Positions 38,079 through 49,675 are shown, counted from the first letter of the stretch. The stretch is DNA of 64,000 bases from CAIURC01 sp043777315 (GCA_043777315.1 JAYVPW010000066.1:8272-72271); one strand, 5' to 3'. Notes: a model not told the origin generated them from the sequence alone. Made by a program: numbers and translations.

Positions 38079-40327
38079 AAGTGCGCCTCAAAAAACTCGG
38101 GATCGCCGTGGTCATCGCGCTCGCGTCGGGGGCGATCCTGGTCGAAATCGCGCTCCGTCTCACCCCGTTTCCCGCGGAGTTGAAAACGGAGCCTGCGGTC
38201 AGCGCGGAGTTCCTCGATCGCGAAGGAAAGCCGCTGCGAACCATGCTCGTCGAGGATCGCCGCTACTCCCGCCACTGCGCGCTCGGCGAGGTTTCACCGC
38301 AACTCATCGCCGCGACTTTGAGCGCCGAAGACCGGCGCTTCCACCACCACTGCGGCATCGATCCGCTGGCGGTCGCCCGTGCGATTTTCTCCGCGGCGCG
38401 GGAAGGTGGACGCACCTCCGGCGCTTCCACCATCACGCAGCAGCTCGTCAAAATTTCGCGTCCCGCGCCGCGCACCTGGCGGGGCAAACTGCTGGAATCA
38501 TGGCTCGCATTGCGGGTCGAGCGGAGCTGGGGAAAGGAGCGAATTCTCGCGGAATATCTCAACCGCCTCGACTACGGGAATCTGCAAACCGGCATCGCCT
38601 GCGCGAGCCGCGCCTACCTCGGGAAGCCGCCTACAGACTTGAGCGCCGCGGAATCGGCCTTCCTCGCGAGCCTGCCGAAAGCGCCGAGCCGGCTAAACCC
38701 GCGCACCCATTTCGCCGAAGCGGCGGCGCGGCAGCGGTGGGTGCTGCGGCGCATGCGAGCGGATGGAAAACTGGACGAGGCCACGCTGACTCGCGCGCTC
38801 GCCGAACCGATCCTGTTGCGCGCACCCGGCCGCGAATTTGCTGCGCCGCATTTCGTCGATCTGCTGCTGATGCGGCGCGGTTCGTTGCCGGAAAATGGTG
38901 GCGCGATTCGGACGACTCTCGATCTCGAATTGAATCGTTTCGCCGAGCGCTCGCTCGCCGAAAATCTGCGGCGTCTCGCCGACAAACACGCGACCGCCGG
39001 AGCCGCCGTGGTGATCGAGAATGCGACAGGCGACGTGCTCGCGCTGGCGGGGTCGGGCGATTATTTCGAGGCGGGCGCGGGGCAGGTGAACGGTGCCTGG
39101 ATGAGCCGGTCGCCGGGCTCGGCGATGAAACCTTTCACCTACCTGCTCGCCCTGGAGAACGGCGCAAATCCCGGCACCGTCGTGCCCGACATCCCGACCG
39201 ATTTCGCGACGCCGGACGGCACCTACCGGCCCAACAATTACAACCATCGTTTTTACGGTCCGGTCAGCCTTCGCTTCGCGCTCGGCAACTCGCTGAACGT
39301 CGCCGCCATCCGCACGCTCGAACTCGCCGGTGGGCCGGAAACCTTGCAGCGCGCCATGCTCCGCGCCGGCGTTACCACGCTCGATCATCCCGCGGATTAT
39401 TACGGGCTCGGCCTGACGCTCGGCAACGGCGAGGTCCGTCTGCTCGAACTCGCGAATGCCTTTGCCACGCTCGGCCGCCTCGGCCTCCATCGTCCGTATC
39501 GGCTGCTTCTCCGCGAGGCGGGGGAGGCTGAACCGGCGCATCGGATTTTCGAGGAAGGCGCGACCTTTCTCCTGGCAGACATGCTCGCCGACAATGCCGC
39601 GCGGGCCGCTTCGTTCGGGCTGGATTCCTATCTCGCGTTCGACTTTCCCGTCGCTGGCAAGACCGGGACGAGTTCGGATTACCGCGACAATTGGGCCGTC
39701 GGCTACACCCCGGAATTCACCGTCGCGGTGTGGGTCGGAAATCCCGACGGGACGCCGATGCACGACATCACCGGAGTGACGGGTGCGGCCCCAGTGATGC
39801 ACGAGTTGATGGAAGAATTGCACGCGCGCCGCGGCACGTCGTGGTTCGCGCCACCGGCGTCGATTGGCAGTTTTTCCATCGACCCGCTCACCGGACATTT
39901 GGCCCCGGCGGACCTGCCGCGGGCGGTCGTGGAAAAGAGCCTGCATGCACCGGAACCCGCGCGTGCCGGGGACTACGATTCGCTCGGTCGCGTCCGCCTT
40001 TCACCGGAGTATGCAGCGTGGCTCGCTGGCTCACAAAATAGTCTCGGCTCCCTCGCCGTCAGCGCTGTGGCCGAGGTGCCACTCCGCATTCTCCAGCCTT
40101 CGCCGGGCGCGATTTTCTATCTCGATGGCGACCTGCCCCCGGCCAGTCAATCGATCCCGTTGCGGGCGGAAGGAGGCGAAGTGCGCTGGTCTTCGGCCTC
40201 GCTTGATTGCCGGTCCGCCGCCACCGGATTTCGCGCGCAGATTCAAGCAGGCCGCCACGAAATCCGCGCCCGCGATTCCGCCACCGGCCGCGAAGCGATG
40301 ACGTGGATCGACGTGCGGCGCTGGTGA
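38075..40327 (+). CDS. pbpC: Penicillin-binding protein 1C
   Basis: 750 residues from a GTG at 38075 inside GTGA, overlapping the A2M stop. One N-terminal membrane anchor (IAVVIALASGAILVEIAL). Glycosyltransferase GT51 domain: SAEDRRFHHHCGIDPLAV with catalytic Glu85, and GASTITQQLVK. Transpeptidase domain: SAMK (Ser349), SLN (about 406) and KTGTS (Lys529). The C-terminal domain ends SATGREAMTWIDVRRW, matching the BiPBP_C extension specific to PBP1C. It polymerises and crosslinks peptidoglycan and is thought to serve in repair after damage. An upstream in-frame extension overlaps the A2M gene and is not used. Confidence 0.96.
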   Translation: MKVRLKKLGIAVVIALASGAILVEIALRLTPFPAELKTEPAVSAEFLDREGKPLRTMLVEDRRYSRHCALGEVSPQLIAATLSAEDRRFHHHCGIDPLAVARAIFSAAREGGRTSGASTITQQLVKISRPAPRTWRGKLLESWLALRVERSWGKERILAEYLNRLDYGNLQTGIACASRAYLGKPPTDLSAAESAFLASLPKAPSRLNPRTHFAEAAARQRWVLRRMRADGKLDEATLTRALAEPILLRAPGREFAAPHFVDLLLMRRGSLPENGGAIRTTLDLELNRFAERSLAENLRRLADKHATAGAAVVIENATGDVLALAGSGDYFEAGAGQVNGAWMSRSPGSAMKPFTYLLALENGANPGTVVPDIPTDFATPDGTYRPNNYNHRFYGPVSLRFALGNSLNVAAIRTLELAGGPETLQRAMLRAGVTTLDHPADYYGLGLTLGNGEVRLLELANAFATLGRLGLHRPYRLLLREAGEAEPAHRIFEEGATFLLADMLADNAARAASFGLDSYLAFDFPVAGKTGTSSDYRDNWAVGYTPEFTVAVWVGNPDGTPMHDITGVTGAAPVMHELMEELHARRGTSWFAPPASIGSFSIDPLTGHLAPADLPRAVVEKSLHAPEPARAGDYDSLGRVRLSPEYAAWLAGSQNSLGSLAVSAVAEVPLRILQPSPGAIFYLDGDLPPASQSIPLRAEGGEVRWSSASLDCRSAATGFRAQIQAGRHEIRARDSATGREAMTWIDVRRW

Positions 40328-40382
40328 AACATCCGCTCGCCCGCAGTCGCCGAATCCTTTGCCAGAGCCATTGCGCGGCGTT

Positions 40383-41087
40383 TTACTTCTTCTCCGCGCC
40401 GCTGATTTCGAGATACGTCGGCGTCTTGTCTTTCGGCGCGGCGTCGGTCGCCGCTTCGATGCGCATCTGCTTGAGAATCCACGCGCCCTCGATTTTCTGG
40501 CCGGAGATCACCTTGAATCTCCGCGCGAATTTCCCCGAATGGTCGAAGGCTTCCGCCTGCATCAGCGCGCCGCTTTCCTTGTCGATCCAGAGCGTCACGC
40601 TGGCGTATTGCGAATCGTTTTTCGTGGCGGGCTCGGCGTGGATTTTCCAGCACTTCCGCAGCAACAGCATCTGCTCGCCCTCGACCGTCGCGTTCGGCCA
40701 GTAGAGAAACTTCATCGCGAGGTCTTCGTAGCTGATGTCGGTGTCGCGGACCGGCTTGTCGAAGCGCGCTGCGGTCACTTTTTCCGTGCCACTGCGGGTG
40801 ACTTCCTCGAGCCGCGAATCCTTCTCCAAAAGCCGGAGCTGAATGGTCTGCGACGGGTTGATGAATTCGTAGCGAATGGTGCTCCCGTCGATGGTCAGGC
40901 GGAATGGGAGAACCTTCGGACCATTGCGCAAGCGTCCCTCGAGCGTCTGGTGTTGCGAGGCTTGCGCGAGGCGCACCACGCGGAGGATTTCGTGCGCGTC
41001 CGGCGGAGGCTCGGTGGCCGCGAAGCCGCTTAAACAAAGGGCTGCGAGGAGGAGCAATCGTTTCTTTACAGCGCGGGGCGGGGTCAT
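40383..41087 (-). CDS. Exported LolA-like outer-membrane lipoprotein-sorting family protein
   Basis: 234 residues from the ATG at 41087; an ATG seven codons earlier (41108) is also in frame. A signal peptide (VKKRLLLLAALCLSGFAAT) precedes a beta-sandwich of the LolA-like superfamily: ASQHQTLEGRLR, TIRYEFINPSQTIQLRL, SVTLWIDKESGALMQAEAF and GAWILKQMRIEA are characteristic of the second-type LolA-like domain (PF17131-like). Such proteins bind lipids or lipoproteins in the periplasm; precise cargo is unknown. It is convergent with pbpC (55-bp gap) and divergent from the PAP2 gene with only 27 bp between starts. Confidence 0.8.
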   Translation of the reverse strand: MTPPRAVKKRLLLLAALCLSGFAATEPPPDAHEILRVVRLAQASQHQTLEGRLRNGPKVLPFRLTIDGSTIRYEFINPSQTIQLRLLEKDSRLEEVTRSGTEKVTAARFDKPVRDTDISYEDLAMKFLYWPNATVEGEQMLLLRKCWKIHAEPATKNDSQYASVTLWIDKESGALMQAEAFDHSGKFARRFKVISGQKIEGAWILKQMRIEAATDAAPKDKTPTYLEISGAEKK

Positions 41088-41114
41088 AACCTCGCGCAGT
41101 TTCGCCATCGCCGA

Positions 41115-41762
41115 ATGGACCAAAAGCTTCTTTTTCTGATCAACCGGGAGTGGACGAATCCGGCGCTCGATCGGGTGATGGCGGTCTTTTCGACTTTCGA
41201 TGTGTGGCTGTTTCCACTGCTCCTTTTGCTCGTCGGTATCGGAGTTTTCGGCGGCTTTACCGGGCGCGCTTTCGTGATCACGGCGGCGCTCGTCGTGGCG
41301 GTGAATGACGGCGGCGTTTCCAATTCGTTGAAGAAACTGGTCGATCGCCCGCGGCCCTTTCAGTCGCACAATGACGTGCGGCAGGTGGACATGGCCAAAG
41401 CCCGCCCGCGCCTGCTCGCGGTCGCCAAGCCGCTGCAAATCAAGCTGTCGCGGGCGAATCTCGAAGACGTGGAGGGCCGCTCGTTTCCGTCGTCGCACAC
41501 GATCAACAACTTTTCCATCGCGACGGTTTGCGCCGCTTTTTACCGTCGGCGCGGCTGGCTCGCGTTCCTCCCGGCGGCGGTTGTCGGCTACTCGCGCATC
41601 TACACCGGCGCGCATTGGCCGAGCGATATTCTCACGACGATCCCGCTCGCGATCGGCTCGACGCTCCTGCTCCTCGCGCTCGCGGAATGGCTCTGGCAAA
41701 GGCTCGGCGGGCGATGGCTCCCCGCCGTTCACGCCGCGCATCCCCGGCTCCTCCCGACATGA
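41115..41762 (+). CDS. PAP2-family membrane phosphatase
   Basis: 215 residues with about five transmembrane segments. The three-part PAP2 active site is intact: KKLVDRPRP, PSSHTINNF and SRIYTGAHWPSD. Family members dephosphorylate undecaprenyl pyrophosphate, phosphatidylglycerophosphate or lipid A. The start MDQKLLFLINREW is typical of this type. The stop overlaps the ATG of a GT39 glycosyltransferase (ATGA), and a GT2 dolichyl-phosphate-type synthase follows, so it is probably part of a lipid-linked sugar pathway in which it removes a phosphate from the carrier or target lipid. Confidence 0.92.
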   Translation: MDQKLLFLINREWTNPALDRVMAVFSTFDVWLFPLLLLLVGIGVFGGFTGRAFVITAALVVAVNDGGVSNSLKKLVDRPRPFQSHNDVRQVDMAKARPRLLAVAKPLQIKLSRANLEDVEGRSFPSSHTINNFSIATVCAAFYRRRGWLAFLPAAVVGYSRIYTGAHWPSDILTTIPLAIGSTLLLLALAEWLWQRLGGRWLPAVHAAHPRLLPT

Positions 41763-43336
41763 CGCCGCGCCGTTGGTTGTTCGTTCTGCTCGCCGCGCTC
41801 ACCGCGCTCCGGCTCGTTTTCATCGCGCAGGCGGAGCTCACGCCGGACGAGGCGTACTACCAGATGTGGAGCGAGCGAATGGACGTTTGCTATTACAGCA
41901 AGGGCCCCGGCATCGCGGCGACGATGTGGCTCGGCACGCATCTTTTCGGCGTGAACGAATTCGGCATCCGCGTTTTCAGCCCGCTCCTCGCGCTCGGCAC
42001 GACGCTGTTGATGTTCTCTTTTGCGCGCCGGCTTTACGGTGAGTCGGTCGGGATTTGGACCGCGCTGATGATCAACGCCGTCCCGATTTTCAACGCGGGC
42101 AGCCTGCTGATGACGATCGACCCGCTCTCGATTTTCTTTTGGACCGCGGCGCTTTACGCGTTCTGGCTGGCGCTGGAACGGAGCCCGGAATTCAGCCGCT
42201 GGTGGCCGATCACTGGCGCGCTGATCGGCCTCGGATTCCTGTGCAAATACACGAACGCGATGGAGCTGCTCTCCGTCCTTTTGCTGCTCGCGTTCACGCC
42301 GAAATTTCGCCGCGAACTCGCGCGTCCGGGCTTCTGGTCGATGCTCGCGGCGTTCGCTCCGTTCACGCTGCCGCCGATCATTTGGAACGCGCAGCACGAC
42401 TGGATCACGCTCGCGCACCTCAGCGCGCGAGGCGGCCTGCAGAAAGCTTTCCACGTCGATTTCCGTGAGTTGTTCACGTTCGTCATTCAGCACTTCGGCG
42501 CGTATTCGCCCTTCCTTTTCGCCGCGATGATCGCGGGCGGGGTCTGGGCTTTGCCGCAGGCGCGGCATCATTTGAAACCGCGCTTCCTGCTCGCGTTCAC
42601 GCTCCCGCTTTGGGGGCTCTATCTCTGGCTTTCGCTGAAGCAATCGGGCGAGGCGAACTGGACCGCGCCCGCGATGATCAGCCTCGGGATTCTCGCCACC
42701 GCGGTCTGGCACGAGCGCGCGCAGACCTCGCGGCGGATGCGCGTTCTCGCTGTCGTCTCGCTCGGGTTTGGCATCGCGATGAGCATCGTCGCGCTCGACA
42801 CGGACCTGCTCCGCCTCGCCGGAATTCCGCTTTCGTACAGCGCCGACCCGAGCAAGCGCCTGCGCGGCTGGCGCACTTCGGCGGAGAAAATCGAGGAGTT
42901 TCGCGCGCAGTTCGAAGCGAAAACTGGGCAGCCGGTTTTCCTGATTGCGAACACGTACGGCGTCGCGGCGGACCTCGCGTTTTATTTGAAAAACAAGCGC
43001 GCGGAAGGGCCGGGGCATCCGCCGATTTACTTCCCGGAGTCGCCGGCGATTGAGAATCAATTCTCGTTCTGGCCGCGCTACGACGAGTTCATCAGCGTGC
43101 CGCGCGGGCAGCTCCCGGCGGACGCGTATTACACGGAGGAGCAGGGGATCAATCCCTTCCACGGCCGCACCGCGCTCTACATCACCGACCGCGCGGAAGA
43201 GCACGCGCCGTCCATGGTCAAGAGCGGCTTCGAGCGGACGGAAATGATCGCGTGCATCGATCAGACGCGACGGGGGTTGCCGCTCCGCCAGTGGCGCGTC
43301 TTCGCGTGCTACAACTATCGCAGCGCGTCGCTGTGA
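41759..43336 (+). CDS. GT39-family (ArnT/PMT-like) membrane glycosyltransferase
   Basis: 525 residues from the ATG at 41759. Multiple transmembrane helices and the first-loop signature ELTPDEAYYQMWSERMD, where the Asp-Glu pair is the catalytic acid motif of GT39/GT83 enzymes. Members transfer sugar from a polyprenyl phosphate sugar to lipid A, protein or polysaccharide on the periplasmic face. The C-terminal approximately 140 residues are soluble and periplasmic. A GT2 synthase 74 bp downstream plausibly makes the donor. The substrate is not evident from sequence. Confidence 0.9.
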   Translation: MTPRRWLFVLLAALTALRLVFIAQAELTPDEAYYQMWSERMDVCYYSKGPGIAATMWLGTHLFGVNEFGIRVFSPLLALGTTLLMFSFARRLYGESVGIWTALMINAVPIFNAGSLLMTIDPLSIFFWTAALYAFWLALERSPEFSRWWPITGALIGLGFLCKYTNAMELLSVLLLLAFTPKFRRELARPGFWSMLAAFAPFTLPPIIWNAQHDWITLAHLSARGGLQKAFHVDFRELFTFVIQHFGAYSPFLFAAMIAGGVWALPQARHHLKPRFLLAFTLPLWGLYLWLSLKQSGEANWTAPAMISLGILATAVWHERAQTSRRMRVLAVVSLGFGIAMSIVALDTDLLRLAGIPLSYSADPSKRLRGWRTSAEKIEEFRAQFEAKTGQPVFLIANTYGVAADLAFYLKNKRAEGPGHPPIYFPESPAIENQFSFWPRYDEFISVPRGQLPADAYYTEEQGINPFHGRTALYITDRAEEHAPSMVKSGFERTEMIACIDQTRRGLPLRQWRVFACYNYRSASL

Positions 43337-43410
43337 TTTGGCGCGGCGGGCGCATCGCCGGGCTGCCAAACCGCTTCCCAAGGTTCCGCGCACAACATTA
43401 AAAGCCCCCG

Positions 43411-44106
43411 ATGATTTCTGTCGTGATCCCGCTCTTCAATGAGGAGGACAATGTCCGCGCGCTGCAAAACGAACTCGCCGCCGCGCTCGTTGGCATCGAG
43501 CACGAGATCATTCTCATCGACGACTGCTCGACCGATCAGACACTCGCGCGGATCGAGCGCCGGCCGGAAGTGCGCGTGCTGGAGTTTGAGAAAAATTCGG
43601 GGCAAAGCGCCGCGATGTTTGCCGGCATCCGTGCGGCGCGCGGCGAGGTCATCGTGCTGCTTGATGGCGACTTGCAAAACGACCCCGCCGACATTCCTCG
43701 CCTGCTCGCGGAAATCGAGCGCGGCGCGGACCTCGTCTGCGGCTACCGGGCGAATCGGAAAGACACGTTTTCCAAGCGCCTCACGAGCCGTTTCGCGAAT
43801 GCGGTCCGCAGCCGTTTCACGCGCGATGGCGTGCGCGACACGGGCTGCACTTTGAAGGCGATGCGGACGCCGTGCCGGGAGGCGCTCGTGCCGTTTTACG
43901 GGATGCACCGCTTCATCCCGGCGCTCGTGAAAGGGCTCGGGTACAAGCTCGTCGAGCTGCCGGTGCATCACCGCCCGCGCACCGCGGGCGTGAGCAAATA
44001 CGGATTCGGGAACCGTGCAATCAAGGCGACGATGGACATGTTCGCCGTCCGCTGGATGCTCTCGCGCCAGCTTAAAATCCGGATCAAACCGGAGCGGGAA
44101 ATTTAG
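43411..44106 (+). CDS. GT2-family glycosyltransferase, polyprenyl-phosphate sugar synthase type
   Basis: 231 residues, no membrane helices, similar in size to Dpm1. The GT-A fold is clear: ISVVIPLFNEEDNVRAL, EIILIDDCSTDQT, and DGDLQNDPADIPRLL with the metal/nucleotide-sugar motif DGD and the QxDP-like QNDP; DTGCTLKAM and YGMHRFIPAL are typical of dolichyl-phosphate mannose synthase relatives. It likely charges polyprenyl phosphate with a sugar for the adjacent GT39 enzyme. Its stop overlaps the stop of the convergent alanine racemase gene on the opposite strand (TTAG). Confidence 0.93.
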   Translation: MISVVIPLFNEEDNVRALQNELAAALVGIEHEIILIDDCSTDQTLARIERRPEVRVLEFEKNSGQSAAMFAGIRAARGEVIVLLDGDLQNDPADIPRLLAEIERGADLVCGYRANRKDTFSKRLTSRFANAVRSRFTRDGVRDTGCTLKAMRTPCREALVPFYGMHRFIPALVKGLGYKLVELPVHHRPRTAGVSKYGFGNRAIKATMDMFAVRWMLSRQLKIRIKPEREI

Positions 44107-45224
44107 GCGCCGCTGACGACGCGTGCGACCCGGTTTCCGATGCCGGTGAAGATTTCCCACGGGATGGTCCCGGCTCTTTCCGCCAGCTCGGCGACCGGAA
44201 TTTCTTCGGATTCGCTGAGCCCGAAGAGGACGACTTCTTCGCCCGCCGCGACGTCGGGGAGGGCGGTGCAATCGACCATGATTTGGTCCATCGTGATGCG
44301 GCCGAGGACGGCGCATCTTTTCCCCCGAATGAGCACCGCCGCGCCGCGCCCGGTGAGGTGGCGCGGATAGCCGTCTGCGTATCCCACCGCGAGCGTGGCG
44401 ACCCGCATCGCGCCGGGAGTGGTGAAGGTGCGACCGTAGCTGATCGTGCGGCCGGGGCCGAAATCGCGCACGAGCGTGACCCGCGTTTTCCACGCCAGGA
44501 CGGGACGAAGTTGCGGCTGAAATTCCGGGAGTGGCGCGCAGCCGTAAAGCATGAGCCCGGCGCGAATCATGCCGCCACTCGCGGGGCCGAAAGCGATCAG
44601 TCCCGCGCTGTTCGCGATGTGATCGATCGTCGTGGAAAGGCCGCTGGCGCTGAGTGCGACGAGCAGGGCGCGGAAGTGAGCGAGCTGATCGCGAGTGAAC
44701 GCATCGTCCTCATCCGCGACGGGAAAATGCGATGCGAGGCCGGTGATGGCGACGCCTGGCAGCGCGAGAATGGCGCGCGCGGCGGCGACCGTTTCATCCT
44801 GCCAAATGCCGATACGGCCCATGCCCGTGTCGATGACGAGGTGAACGGAAATGCGCCGTCCGGGAGCCGCGAGCGCGCTGTAGGCGGCGGCTTCCTCGAC
44901 GCTGGAAATGGCGGGGAGAAAACCGCGGGCGACGATCTCCGCGCGCTCCGACGGCAGGGCCGGACCGAGGAGGTGGATCGACGCCGGATCGGCATCAGTG
45001 CTGATTTCGAGGGCTTCTTCCAGATTTGCCACACCAAACATTTCCACCTGCCCGGCGAGAGCGCGGACGACCGGAATCGCGCCGTGCCCGTACGCGTTCG
45101 CCTTCACCACCGCCATCACTTTCACCCCGGGACCAACGCGCGCCCGGACGGCCGCGACGTTGTGCCGGAGCGCCGCGAGATCGATCTCCGCCCAGCAGCG
45201 CAGCGGCGCGCCAGACGCGCTCAC
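44103..45224 (-). CDS. alr: Alanine racemase
   Basis: 373 residues starting with GTG at 45224, in GTGA overlap with the SRPBCC gene stop. PLP-binding motif VVKANAYGHGA supplies the Schiff-base lysine at about residue 42. The second catalytic Tyr lies in the VGYADGYPRHLTG / ISYGRTF region, and LMLYGCAP is also conserved. It supplies D-alanine for peptidoglycan. A longer in-frame start would overlap the upstream gene with Arg-rich nonhomologous sequence and was rejected. Tail-to-tail stop overlap with the GT2 gene. Confidence 0.95.
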   Translation of the reverse strand: MSASGAPLRCWAEIDLAALRHNVAAVRARVGPGVKVMAVVKANAYGHGAIPVVRALAGQVEMFGVANLEEALEISTDADPASIHLLGPALPSERAEIVARGFLPAISSVEEAAAYSALAAPGRRISVHLVIDTGMGRIGIWQDETVAAARAILALPGVAITGLASHFPVADEDDAFTRDQLAHFRALLVALSASGLSTTIDHIANSAGLIAFGPASGGMIRAGLMLYGCAPLPEFQPQLRPVLAWKTRVTLVRDFGPGRTISYGRTFTTPGAMRVATLAVGYADGYPRHLTGRGAAVLIRGKRCAVLGRITMDQIMVDCTALPDVAAGEEVVLFGLSESEEIPVAELAERAGTIPWEIFTGIGNRVARVVSGA

Positions 45225-45760
45225 GCGTGGGCGGTCCGCGGCGCGTGCCGCCGCTCGACGGCGATCTTCAGATTCGCCAGGCCAGACGAAAAATCGCGGC
45301 CGATCATCCATTTGCAAAAAAGATCGAAGTAGCGCCGGTAGGGATTCAACGCGGGCTCCCACACACAACGCCACGTCACGCGCGTGCAGGCACCGTCGGG
45401 CACGAGGTCGAAGCGCCCGAGGAGCTGATATTTCCCCGCGCACATCTCGACTTCGTAGTCGAGCCGCCGGCCGGCGTCGCTGCGGATGATGCGGACGACG
45501 CCCTCCATTTTCCGCGAGCGCCACCGCTGGACCGCGCCTGCTCCCGCCGTCAGTTCACCGTACGAAAATTCAACCTCGTCCTGACTGCCCCAGGCGGTCC
45601 ACAGCGGCCAGGTCCGCAGGTCGTTCAGCATCGGGAAAATTTCGTCCGTCGGCGCGAGGATCGTGATGCGACGCTCCACGCGCGGGCGGCGTCGGAGGAA
45701 GAACGGAAAGACGAGCAGAAAGACTGCGGCGGCGAGGAAGGGAGGGCGGGTGCGAGGCAT
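45221..45760 (-). CDS. SRPBCC (START-like) family protein with N-terminal membrane anchor
   Basis: 179 residues. One hydrophobic segment (FLAAAVFLLVFPFFLRRR) at the N-terminus acts as an anchor; because it is followed by RRR, the body is probably cytoplasmic, though a weak exported arrangement cannot be excluded. The body matches a polyketide-cyclase/dehydrase-type fold: RRITILAPTDEIFPMLNDL, WPLWTAWG, GKYQLLGRFDLVPDGACTRVTW. Such domains bind hydrophobic ligands. alr follows with a GTGA overlap. No specific function can be assigned. Confidence 0.85.
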   Translation of the reverse strand: MPRTRPPFLAAAVFLLVFPFFLRRRPRVERRITILAPTDEIFPMLNDLRTWPLWTAWGSQDEVEFSYGELTAGAGAVQRWRSRKMEGVVRIIRSDAGRRLDYEVEMCAGKYQLLGRFDLVPDGACTRVTWRCVWEPALNPYRRYFDLFCKWMIGRDFSSGLANLKIAVERRHAPRTAHA

Positions 45761-45937
45761 GGCGGAGAGTGCGGTGGCGGAACTCGTGCGGGACGGGACA
45801 CGCGGATCGGAGCGGCCCGCGCGACGCCTGTTTTTTCATGGATCGGGGCAACCAGCAATCCAGTTTCGACGCTCTCCGTGCTTGCACTCCCGGCGGCGGG
45901 TTCTAGAACATGCGCTCACTTTTTCCTTTCGATCTTT

Positions 45938-46717
45938 ATGCTCAAAAAATCGCTCGTCCTGCTCGCCGCGTGCGGCCTCATCACACACGCGGCATGCGCC
46001 CAAGACACCGCCGCTGCCGACCCCGTGGGGCCGGCGAAGAGTACGACGACCGAGAGCCGCGTGAAGGCCGTGACAGTCACGACTCCGGCCCCTGCGGCGA
46101 CGCCGGAGCCACGAAAAAAAGGGTTCTTCAAGCGCGTCTTCGGCAAGCAAGACCCGGTCGTCATACCCGCGCCGACTCCCGCGCCGAAAGCAACACCGCG
46201 CCCGTTCCGCAGGCCGCATGCGCCGCCGACACCTTCTCCCGATGAAAACGTGACCGAGGAACCGAAGAAGTCGGAGCCCGCAAAAACGGAGCCCACTACC
46301 AAACCCGCACCGGTGCCCTCCGACGCTACCGAGATTAAGCCGCCCGCGCCGGACAAACCCGCCGTCGAGGTGCCGCCGGCTCCAGCGGCCACGCCCGCAC
46401 CGATCAAGAAAGGCGGCAAAAAGCCAGTGGTCGCCCCGGTCAAAAAGACCGCGAGCACCCCTCCGGACACGAAGGATCCCGATGTGCTCGAGAAATGGAA
46501 ATACGACGAGGCGAAGGCCCGCGCGCTCGAGGATGCGGACGTCGCGGACCTCAAGGGCAAGGCCGACGCAGCGCTGAATGAGGACGAGGGCCGCAAGGCG
46601 CTGCGGGCCTACAACCGCGCGCTTTTCAGCAAAATGCGGCGCGTCGATCCGAGCATCAAAGAGCGCATCGATCGCATCGAGACCAGCGTGATGAAGCGCC
46701 TCGGCGGCGCGGAATAA
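45938..46717 (+). CDS. Exported Pro/Ala/Lys-rich hypothetical protein
   Basis: 259 residues from the ATG at 45938, giving the signal peptide MLKKSLVLLAACGLITHAAC; the Cys20 could support a lipobox-like HAAC site, although the sequence AAC-AQD is also a normal cleavage site. A long low-complexity central segment is rich in Pro, Ala, Thr and Lys (PAPTPAPKATPRPFRRP). The C-terminal about 85 residues are helical and charged (DEAKARALEDADVADLKGK, KALRAYNRALFSKM). No known domain. It may span the periplasm. It is convergent with the amidase gene, with 4 bp between stops. Confidence 0.7.
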   Translation: MLKKSLVLLAACGLITHAACAQDTAAADPVGPAKSTTTESRVKAVTVTTPAPAATPEPRKKGFFKRVFGKQDPVVIPAPTPAPKATPRPFRRPHAPPTPSPDENVTEEPKKSEPAKTEPTTKPAPVPSDATEIKPPAPDKPAVEVPPAPAATPAPIKKGGKKPVVAPVKKTASTPPDTKDPDVLEKWKYDEAKARALEDADVADLKGKADAALNEDEGRKALRAYNRALFSKMRRVDPSIKERIDRIETSVMKRLGGAE

Positions 46718-46721
46718 ACGT

Positions 46722-47412
46722 TCAGCGTGCCGCCACGATCGCGGCCGGATTGCGAGCTCCAAATCGCTGCGTCACCACCGCCTCCGCGATCGCCCCGGCG
46801 AGCCGCTCGCGATACGCCGGCATGGCGCAACGGCGCCCTTCCGCGGGGTTGCTGAAATAGCCGCACTCCACGAGCACCGCGGGATATTCGTTGAGCCGGA
46901 GCACGCGGAAATTTGCAAGCCGCAAGCCGTGCGACGATGCGCCTGGCACCGCCGCCATATTTTGCAAAACCCGCTGCGCCAGCTCGCGCGATTCCGGCGA
47001 TTTGTAATACACCTCCGTGCCGTGGATCGCCCGGCTCCGCGCTTCGTTGAAATGAATGCTCAGGAAGATCGCGTTGTTCTGCCGATTGGAAATATGCGCG
47101 CGCTCGTTCAGCTCGATGAACTCGTCCGAGCTCCGCGTCATCACCGTGCGAAAGCCCGCGGCGCGCAGTTTCGGCTCGAGGTCGCGAGCCACTTCGAGCG
47201 TCGCATGTTTCTCCGCGCCGCCCCATCGCGAGCGCGTGCCGGAGTCGTGCCCGCCGTGCCCGGCATCGATCACGACGGTGTGAAAAGTGTGGCTCGTATC
47301 CTTCACGGCCGTCCCCGCGCAGCCCGACAGAAACGCCGCCGCGAGCGCGAGCCACGCGGGTCGCAAGCCACGCCGCTTGCCACCGCGGGACTCGTTCGGG
47401 ATGCTCGCGGCG

Positions 47413-47429
<17 letters not shown>
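46722..47429 (-). CDS. N-acetylmuramoyl-L-alanine amidase (Amidase_3), putative lipoprotein
   Basis: 235 residues from the ATG at 47429 (alternative TTG near 47366 would shorten the leader and give a more typical signal peptide). Lipobox FLSGC follows a hydrophobic segment LRPAWLALAAAFLSGC. The Zn ligands of the Amidase_3 fold are visible: VIDAGHGGHDSG (His), GGAEKHATLEV (Glu), FLSIHFNEA (His), plus the catalytic Glu in VLVECGYFSNP. The enzyme cleaves the amide bond between muramic acid and the stem peptide. The 5' end overlaps that of the divergent YyaL-type gene, so start-site choice matters for both. Confidence 0.9.
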
Positions 47430-49653
<2,224 letters not shown>

Positions 49654-49675
49654 CGCCCCGCTTGCGGGATCTCCG

